In this document: positions 58,536-64,000 of the stretch, one piece after another
Layout of the letters: every line of letters starts with the position of its first letter
Numbering within the stretch: the first letter of the stretch is position 1
DNA from: Palauibacter sp965207805
GTDB taxonomy: Bacteria; Gemmatimonadota; Gemmatimonadetes; Palauibacterales; Palauibacteraceae
Direction: 5' to 3'
DNA: 64,000 bases
Assembly: GCA_965207805.1 (NCBI GenBank)
Contig: OZ242312.1
Coordinates: 2,356,001-2,420,000 of the forward strand
The notes under the pieces: model-generated
What the model was told of the DNA's origin: nothing
What the model saw: only the letters and a program-made list of their open reading frames with translations
Database searches by the model: none
Position numbers and translations under genes: made by a program

Positions 58536-60305
58536 CTAGAAGTCGCCGGCGACCTGGGGGGCGGACTCCACGCGGATCGTGAGGATGTCGATGTCGTGGT
58601 ACTGCTGATGGCGAATCGAGGAGGCGTAGTGCCGCAGCAGCCGAAGCGGGGTTTCTGCCTCGACGGGGACGCCCGCGGCCACCTCGCTGAGCATCGCCAG
58701 CTGATCCTCGACGTTCTTCTCGTCCGTCGTTGCGATGAACTCGAGATCCGCCGCGGGGCCATCGCTGCTCGCGATGAGCAACAGGCTTCGCGCGCCTTCG
58801 GTCCCGGCTTCCGCCTCTGCGCGGCCGAGGATCTGCATCGTCTCTTCGCCGACCGCTCGCAGACGCGTTTCCATCTCCTCGTCCCAGCCCTTGCGCGCCG
58901 CGAACTTCACCAGGAAGGCATCGACCTCCGACCACGTGTCGTCCGACAGCCGCGTCTTCAGTCGCGCCCGACGGCCTCCCGTGACCTCCGCGAAGATGGT
59001 GAGCAGAATCACCGTGAGACCGCCGACGGTCATGCCGTTGCCGAGGAATTCCTCCCAGGCCCCCACGATATGCTCGGGGTAGATCCAGTCGAACTGGAAG
59101 ACGATGCCCAGCCAGAACGCGACGCCGACGACGAGGCCGTTACGGTAGTCCAGCCCTTCCTGGAGCAGAATCTTCATCCCGAAGACGAAGATCAGCGCCA
59201 CGACTACGATGAAATAGGCCGCCACGACGGGGCCGGGGATCGCGATGATGAGGGCGAGCAACTTCGGCAGGAAGGCGAACGCCGCGAAGACGACGCCGAC
59301 GCAGATCCCGATGGCGCGAGAGGTGACGCCGGTGAGTTCGGCGACGGCGATGCCCACGCCGTAGGTCGTATTGGGGACGGTCCCCGCCAGACCGGAGAGG
59401 AGGTTGCCCGCGCCGTCGGCGGCGATCGCGCCCTGGATGGAGCGGAAGTCGATCGCGCGCGGCCTGCGCCACGAAACTCTCTGAATCGCGATCGCATCGC
59501 CGAGCGTGTCCATCGCGCTTACGAGCGTCACCATGAGGAAGGACGGCAGCAGAGCCCAGAACTCGGGGCGGAAGCTCAGATCGAGACCGGGGTATGCCAG
59601 GTCCGGCAGGCCGATCCAGGAGGCTTCGTAGACGGTGGACAGGTCGTAGATCCCGAACCCGAGGCCGGCGACGAGAGACCCGGCGACGATCCCGAGAGCC
59701 GGGGCCCAGAGCCGAAGGGCGCCGGAGAACCGAAGCGGGACCAGGACCGTGACCGCCAGCGTCACGCCGGCCACGACCGGACCCGCGGCCAGCGGGGCGC
59801 CGGCGGGCACCTCCGCGAGCTTCCGCAGGATCATCGGGGTGAGGGTCACCGGGATCAGTATCAGCACGGTGCCCGCCACGGTGGGCGTGAAGACCCGGCG
59901 CAGGAGCGCCATCCGGGACGCGAGAAGGAACTGGACCATCGAGGAGGCGATGATCAGGACCGCGAGCATCCCCGGCCCGCCCTGCTCGATGGCGGTGACG
60001 CTCACCGCGATGAAGGCGCTCGTGCTCCCCATGACGAGGACGTAACCCGCACCGATTCGCCCCACCCTGCGCGCCTGGATCGCCGTCGTGATCCCGCTGA
60101 TCACGAGCGCGGCGAAGACCGCCCACGACAGGTATTCATCGCTGCCACCCGCCACGGTGATCATGACCGTCGGCGTGAGCACGATGCTGGCAAGGCAGAT
60201 GAGCGCGTACTGGACGCCGAGTCCGGCGGCCATGGGGAGCGGGGGCCGCTCGTCCGGCTCGAAGCGCACGTCCTGGCGGGCGAGCCCGGAGCTGGAACCC
60301 GCCAT
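58536..60305 (-). CDS. NCS2-family nucleobase permease with extra C-terminal domain
   Basis: Encodes 589 residues. About 430 residues form the 14-helix NCS2 (xanthine/uracil permease) core; motifs include SAMDTLGDAIAI and GTVPNTTYGVGIA. The last 140 residues are soluble (RLSDDTWSEVDAFLVK to the end) and resemble an RsbW/GHKL-like ATP-binding fold in outline, ending LRLLRHYASSIRHQQ, but the G1 loop is not clear. The start overlaps the stop of the decarboxylase gene by one base, so they are co-translated. A purine or related heterocycle is the expected substrate. Confidence 0.83.
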   Translation of the reverse strand: MAGSSSGLARQDVRFEPDERPPLPMAAGLGVQYALICLASIVLTPTVMITVAGGSDEYLSWAVFAALVISGITTAIQARRVGRIGAGYVLVMGSTSAFIAVSVTAIEQGGPGMLAVLIIASSMVQFLLASRMALLRRVFTPTVAGTVLILIPVTLTPMILRKLAEVPAGAPLAAGPVVAGVTLAVTVLVPLRFSGALRLWAPALGIVAGSLVAGLGFGIYDLSTVYEASWIGLPDLAYPGLDLSFRPEFWALLPSFLMVTLVSAMDTLGDAIAIQRVSWRRPRAIDFRSIQGAIAADGAGNLLSGLAGTVPNTTYGVGIAVAELTGVTSRAIGICVGVVFAAFAFLPKLLALIIAIPGPVVAAYFIVVVALIFVFGMKILLQEGLDYRNGLVVGVAFWLGIVFQFDWIYPEHIVGAWEEFLGNGMTVGGLTVILLTIFAEVTGGRRARLKTRLSDDTWSEVDAFLVKFAARKGWDEEMETRLRAVGEETMQILGRAEAEAGTEGARSLLLIASSDGPAADLEFIATTDEKNVEDQLAMLSEVAAGVPVEAETPLRLLRHYASSIRHQQYHDIDILTIRVESAPQVAGDF

Positions 60306-61822
60306 CAGCTGCCGCCTCCGGCGATGGCTTCGGCGGGCGCCGCGGAGCGCCAGCGTTCCGGGTGGGCCTCGAGCCGCTCCACGGCCTCCGCAAGGACTTC
60401 GAGCGCCAGCTCGATGGTGTCGAGGTGCGTGCGGAACGCGAGCGCCGCCATCCTCAGCAGGAAGATCCCGTCGATCGTCGTGGAGGAGAGGAAGACCCGC
60501 CCATCGCGGTGCGTCTCTTCGATCAGGGCCCGGTTGAAGGCATCCGCGTCACCCGATTCCGGTACCCAGCGGTAGGTCACCACCGAAAGCTCCGGCTCCG
60601 GCCCCACCTCGAACCCGAGCGCCTCGATCTCGGCGTGGAAGTACCGTGCGAGTTCGAGCTTCTCCCGAAGGCAGGCCTTGAACGGCGCCTCCCCGTGAAG
60701 AAGGAGCGGCAGCCAGACCCGCAGTCCGCGAAAATGCTTCGTGAGCTCGGGCGATACGGCGGCGGGTGAGGGTCCCCACCGTTCGGCCTCGACCGTGTCC
60801 TGCAGATAGCTGGCGCCCGACGCGTGCGCGTCCGCCAGGGCCTCTCCGTCACGGACGAGAACGGCGCCGGTCCCGTAGGGGAGGAACATGCCCTTGTGCG
60901 GGTCGAGAACGAGGGAGTCCGTGCGTTCCAGACCCGCCAAGGCGGGCCGGAACTCCTCCAGCAAGGCGAAAAAGCCGCCGTACGCACCGTCCACGTGGAA
61001 CCAGAGATCCTCGCGCTCGGCGACGTCCGCGATCTCCGCGAGCGGGTCGATGGCGCCGATGTCCACCGTGCCCGCCGATGCGAATACGAGCCATGGCCGG
61101 AGTCCGCGCGCGCGGTCCTCGGCCACGAGCTCGGCGAGCGCGTCGACCCGCATCCGAAAGTCCCCGTCCAGCGGAACGTCGCGCCGCACCGCCTCTCCGA
61201 CACCGGCCATTCGGAGCGCCTTGTGCAGGCAGTGGTGCAGGTGGGACGAGGAGTAGACGACGGCCCTTTCGTAGTCGCGAGCGCGAAGGCCGGCCGCCTC
61301 GCGGGCGGTGACGACGGCGATGAGGCTCGCGATCGAGCCTCCCGAGGCGAGGTTGCCGGCGCACGTGGACGGATACCCCGTGAAACGCGCCATCCAGCCG
61401 AGGATGACGTTCTCCATCTCGACGGCGCCGGGTCCGGTAAAGCGTACGCCGGCGTATTCGTTCGTGACGGCCGCGAGATAGTCCGCCAGCGAAGAGGCGT
61501 AGATGCCGCCGCCGGGGATGTACCCGAGGTGCCCGCCGTGCGAGGGCACGAGTCCCGCCCCCACGACGGATTCATCGATCCGGTCGATGAGCCGCTCAAT
61601 GGGCCGCGTATCGGTCCCGAGCCCGAGTTCCCGGATCTCCGCCACGGATGACTTGTCGTGCCGGTAGGCGGGTCGTTCGGGGAGTTCATCGAGGAACCTC
61701 TGCGCGTAGGCATGCACCTCGGCCATGAGGCGGTCGCGCTCGCCCGCGTCAGGGTCGAGCGGCCGCGCAGCTTCTTCCAGTTCCAGAATCCGGGACCGCT
61801 GCCGACTTGAGATCGAGCGCAT
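60305..61822 (-). CDS. Group II PLP-dependent (aromatic-L-amino-acid-like) decarboxylase
   Basis: Encodes 505 residues. The PLP lysine is in LDPHKGMFLPYG, with the PLP ring stacking His in SSSHLHHCLHKA and the Asp in FHVDGAYGG. Full length for group II decarboxylases. Substrate may be an aromatic amino acid, glutamate, or a diaminoacid; the sequence does not settle it. Co-translation with an NCS2 permease is unusual and suggests transport of the product or substrate. Confidence 0.88.
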   Translation of the reverse strand: MRSISSRQRSRILELEEAARPLDPDAGERDRLMAEVHAYAQRFLDELPERPAYRHDKSSVAEIRELGLGTDTRPIERLIDRIDESVVGAGLVPSHGGHLGYIPGGGIYASSLADYLAAVTNEYAGVRFTGPGAVEMENVILGWMARFTGYPSTCAGNLASGGSIASLIAVVTAREAAGLRARDYERAVVYSSSHLHHCLHKALRMAGVGEAVRRDVPLDGDFRMRVDALAELVAEDRARGLRPWLVFASAGTVDIGAIDPLAEIADVAEREDLWFHVDGAYGGFFALLEEFRPALAGLERTDSLVLDPHKGMFLPYGTGAVLVRDGEALADAHASGASYLQDTVEAERWGPSPAAVSPELTKHFRGLRVWLPLLLHGEAPFKACLREKLELARYFHAEIEALGFEVGPEPELSVVTYRWVPESGDADAFNRALIEETHRDGRVFLSSTTIDGIFLLRMAALAFRTHLDTIELALEVLAEAVERLEAHPERWRSAAPAEAIAGGGS

Positions 61823-61894
61823 GATGCGATCCTATCCCTTTCGTTCAGGGGACGCGAGCTTTCCGGCCGCTTGTGCTTCATAGGAGGATCCCGC

Positions 61895-63652
61895 TTGTAT
61901 CCGCGTCGAAAAACATCCTGGAAGTACGGTCTCGCGGCGGCGCTCGCCGTTGGGCTCGCGTCCGCCGTCGAGGCGCAGCCTCGCGCGGAACGCGCCGAAG
62001 GATACCTCCGCTCCTTCCATGACCTGAGGCTCTTCAACGGCGCGGCCCTCATCGTCGACGCGGGCGAGATCCTGTTCGAGGGAGCGTTCGGCCGCTCCGA
62101 CTTTGCGGGCGGCGGCGCCAACACCCCGCGCACGCGGTTTCGCATCGCCTCGCTGACGAAGCAGTTCACGGCCGCGCTGATCCTCAGACTCGAGGAGGAG
62201 GGATTGTTGCGAGTCGAGGACCCGGTGGGCCGCTACGTCGAGGAGTATCCGCCGGAGTTCGCGGAACGGATCACGCTCCACCACCTGCTCACGCACACCT
62301 CGGGGTTGCCGAGCCACACGAACGTCCCGGGGTTCATGGACTGGGAAGCCGCAACGCCGTTTTCGCCGCACGAGATCCTCGCGCTCACCTGGGAGGCCCC
62401 CCTCTCCTTCGAACCAGGCACGGACTTCGAGTACTCCAACTCGGGCTACGTACTTCTGGGTTGGATCGCGGAACGCGTCACGGGACTGAGCTACGACGAG
62501 GCCCTCCGCACGTATGTGCTCGAACCGCTGGAGTTGCGCGATACCGGGTACGATCATGCGCTTTGGCCGCCGGAGGGCCACGCCGGCGGCCACACGCGCA
62601 ATCTCGTCGGCTATCGGCCGGCGCGCCTCATCGATCCGTCCGTGCCCTATTCCGCCGGCATGCTCTACTCCACCGTCGGCGACCTCGCTCGCTGGGCCTC
62701 CAGCCTCTTCGTCGAAGGAGTCCTGTTCCGCAACCCGGAGACGCTGGTGCGCATGACGACCCCCGGTCTTGAATCCGGGTCGTACGGGTACGGCGTGGGC
62801 GTGGGGACGCGCGATATCGGGCACGACAGCGGCGTGCGCGTCATCGAACACTCGGGAGGAATCTTCGGCTTCTCCTCCTACCTGCGCGTCTTCCCGGACC
62901 ACGGACGCCTCATCGCGCTGCTGGACAACACGTCCTCCGACCTGGGACCGCTCGTGGAGGGTCTGACGAACGTCCTGTGGGGCGCCGAAGCGGTTCGCCC
63001 CAAACCGTCGATCGCGGAACGACTGCTGCCGATCGTCGCGGCGGGCGGGGTCGAGGCGGCGATGTCGAGGTTCGAGAACTGGCGGCGTACGCGACCGGAG
63101 GAATACGACTACTCCGCCGGCCAGATCCTGAGGCTCGCGGGCCATTTCCGGGAGGGCGAGCCGGCCACGGCCATTGCGATCCTCGAGGCCTACGCGGCCG
63201 GGACGCCCGAACTCCCCGCGATCCGCTTTGCGCTGTCCGAGCTTCACGAAGAGGCCGGGGCCGTGGACGCGGCGTCCGACCACATCCGGGAGGCGCTCGC
63301 GTACAACCCCGGGATGCCGCGGCTCCTGGAGCGTCTGGCGGATCTGGGCGGTGAGCCCGATCCGGCGCTTCGGCTCCCCATCGTGCGCCTGGAACCCGAC
63401 AATCTGTCCCTTTTTGTGGGCGAGTACCGCATCGACCCGACCACAACGCTGACCGTCACGCTCGAGGAGGGTGCTCTCCTGGCCGCGCGCACCGGCGAGG
63501 CGGCATTCCGACTCCTCCCGCAATCCCCGACCACCTTCCTTCTGCACGGTTCCGCCGTGCAGTTCGTGTTCGAGGTCGTGGACGGCGTCGCGCGGGCGGT
63601 CTCAGTGGTGGAGGCCGATCAGCGCCTCGTTTTCCCGAGAATCGCGAACTGA
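61895..63652 (+). CDS. Secreted beta-lactamase-family serine hydrolase
   Basis: I start at TTG 61895 because AGGAGG lies nine bases upstream and the next residues (YPRRKTSWKYGLAAALAVG) form a good signal peptide. Encodes 585 residues. Active-site motifs are SLTK (S-x-x-K), EYSNSGY (Y-x-N) and HSGG (H-x-G), as in class C beta-lactamases, D-aminopeptidases and esterases. The final 230 residues include TPR-like helices and a small beta domain (FVGEYRIDPTTTLTV), a common peptidase S12-associated module. Divergent from the decarboxylase. Confidence 0.86.
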   Translation: MYPRRKTSWKYGLAAALAVGLASAVEAQPRAERAEGYLRSFHDLRLFNGAALIVDAGEILFEGAFGRSDFAGGGANTPRTRFRIASLTKQFTAALILRLEEEGLLRVEDPVGRYVEEYPPEFAERITLHHLLTHTSGLPSHTNVPGFMDWEAATPFSPHEILALTWEAPLSFEPGTDFEYSNSGYVLLGWIAERVTGLSYDEALRTYVLEPLELRDTGYDHALWPPEGHAGGHTRNLVGYRPARLIDPSVPYSAGMLYSTVGDLARWASSLFVEGVLFRNPETLVRMTTPGLESGSYGYGVGVGTRDIGHDSGVRVIEHSGGIFGFSSYLRVFPDHGRLIALLDNTSSDLGPLVEGLTNVLWGAEAVRPKPSIAERLLPIVAAGGVEAAMSRFENWRRTRPEEYDYSAGQILRLAGHFREGEPATAIAILEAYAAGTPELPAIRFALSELHEEAGAVDAASDHIREALAYNPGMPRLLERLADLGGEPDPALRLPIVRLEPDNLSLFVGEYRIDPTTTLTVTLEEGALLAARTGEAAFRLLPQSPTTFLLHGSAVQFVFEVVDGVARAVSVVEADQRLVFPRIAN

Positions 63653-63668
63653 GTCCGCCGGCAGCCGC

Positions 63669-64000
63669 ATGCACGACTTCGCCGTCATCGGGCTCGGAGC
63701 GATAGGAAGCGCAACGGCGGCCGAACTCGTCCACCGAGGATATTCGGTGATCGGATTCGACCGCTACACGCCCCCGCACACGATGGGGTCGGCGCACAGC
63801 GACACGCGGATGATCCGCGAAGCCTGGTACCGAGGGTCTCCCTACGTGCCGCTCGTCCGCGATGCCTACCGGCGCTGGAAGAACCTCGAGCGCTCGTCCG
63901 GCAGGACGCTGCTGCGGACGGCCGGCGCCCTCATGATGGGGCCGGAAGACGGCCGCGCGTTCGCGGGGAGCCCGCTTCGGAGCGTCGCGCACCCGGACAC
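63669..64000 (+). CDS. Sarcosine-oxidase-like FAD-dependent amine oxidase (3' end outside window)
   Basis: The first 110 codons are visible. They contain the FAD dinucleotide fold motif VIGLGAIGSATAAEL (5-19), the H-x2-GSxH-like GSAHSDTRMIREAW and YVPLVRDAYRRW, the pattern of monomeric sarcosine oxidase and N-methyltryptophan oxidase. The covalent-FAD cysteine and substrate residues lie beyond the window, so the substrate is not known. It follows the serine hydrolase after 16 bases and may be co-transcribed. Confidence 0.85.
   Translation, partial: MHDFAVIGLGAIGSATAAELVHRGYSVIGFDRYTPPHTMGSAHSDTRMIREAWYRGSPYVPLVRDAYRRWKNLERSSGRTLLRTAGALMMGPEDGRAFAGSPLRSVAHPD

Overview
The window is about 64 kb of high-GC, densely packed chromosome. 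Coding density, recurrent 4-base ATGA/GTGA gene overlaps, many secreted or lipoprotein-type hydrolases with Sec signal peptides, FecR-type and beta-propeller surface proteins, and two-step haem and pyrimidine gene sets suggest a Gram-negative-type, probably aerobic heterotroph. The gene styles resemble Gemmatimonadota; that placement is inference. I see no insertion sequences, prophage, CRISPR array, tRNA or rRNA. The longest gene-free gaps are about 130-240 bases (3945-4185, 7294-7450, 32676-32904, 37439-37572, 42291-42499, 43652-43780, 53605-53775); several hold promoter or hairpin signals listed below.

Layout. 1-4440: minus-strand scpA-scpB-rluB-moxR-DUF58 unit (chromosome condensation, rRNA pseudouridylation, MoxR/DUF58 pair) divergent from rpsT. 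4461-7293: pyrR-pyrB-pyrC pyrimidine operon with a good sigma70-type promoter. 7451-9985: NhaC-type antiporter and a MerC-like membrane protein behind a Fur-like dyad. 9982-16826: tadA-gltX, thiolase, ctaA (haem A), ABC exporter and a TlpA-like thioredoxin. 16813-22135: secreted D-aminoacylase-like amidohydrolase and hemE, hemG, hemH (coproporphyrinogen to protohaem; ctaA nearby extends to haem A). 22155-31040: unknown 198-aa protein, leucine-dehydrogenase-like enzyme, an iodotyrosine-deiodinase-like flavoprotein, tandem secreted amidohydrolases, a three-gene unit of cupin, SDR and multicopper oxidase. 31096-32675: beta-rich envelope protein and an unusual duplicated-domain basic protein. 32905-41011: secreted PIG-L deacetylase, a 48-aa membrane peptide and a sodium symporter in one overlapping unit; fhs behind a structured leader; stand-alone pgi. 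41029-45985: ECF sigma factor overlapping an anti-sigma zinc finger fused to O6-alkylguanine-DNA alkyltransferase; beta-propeller lipoprotein; FecR-domain protein with a repeat tail. 45982-48817: an AhpD-like protein with an in-frame UGA at the CxxC resolving position (probable selenoprotein), trans-3-hydroxyproline dehydratase-like enzyme, MIP channel, VOC protein. 48850-53604: 2-oxoacid:ferredoxin oxidoreductase (korB, korA) with a GltD-like iron-sulfur flavoprotein. 53776-64000: CitE/DUF6986-like lyase, two zinc alcohol dehydrogenases, BNR lipoprotein, NCS2 permease with an extra C-terminal domain, PLP decarboxylase, serine hydrolase and a truncated sarcosine-oxidase-like flavoprotein.

Most promising for follow-up: (1) the sigma factor / zinc-finger-alkyltransferase fusion, which looks like an alkylation-responsive sigma-antisigma switch; (2) the UGA-containing CxxU AhpD-like gene with a hairpin immediately downstream; (3) the duplicated 'RQFHAKYPLQVKRRL' basic protein; (4) the IYD-like flavoprotein with the full Glu-Tyr-Lys substrate triad; (5) the tiny membrane peptide translationally coupled to a symporter; (6) the fhs leader structure.
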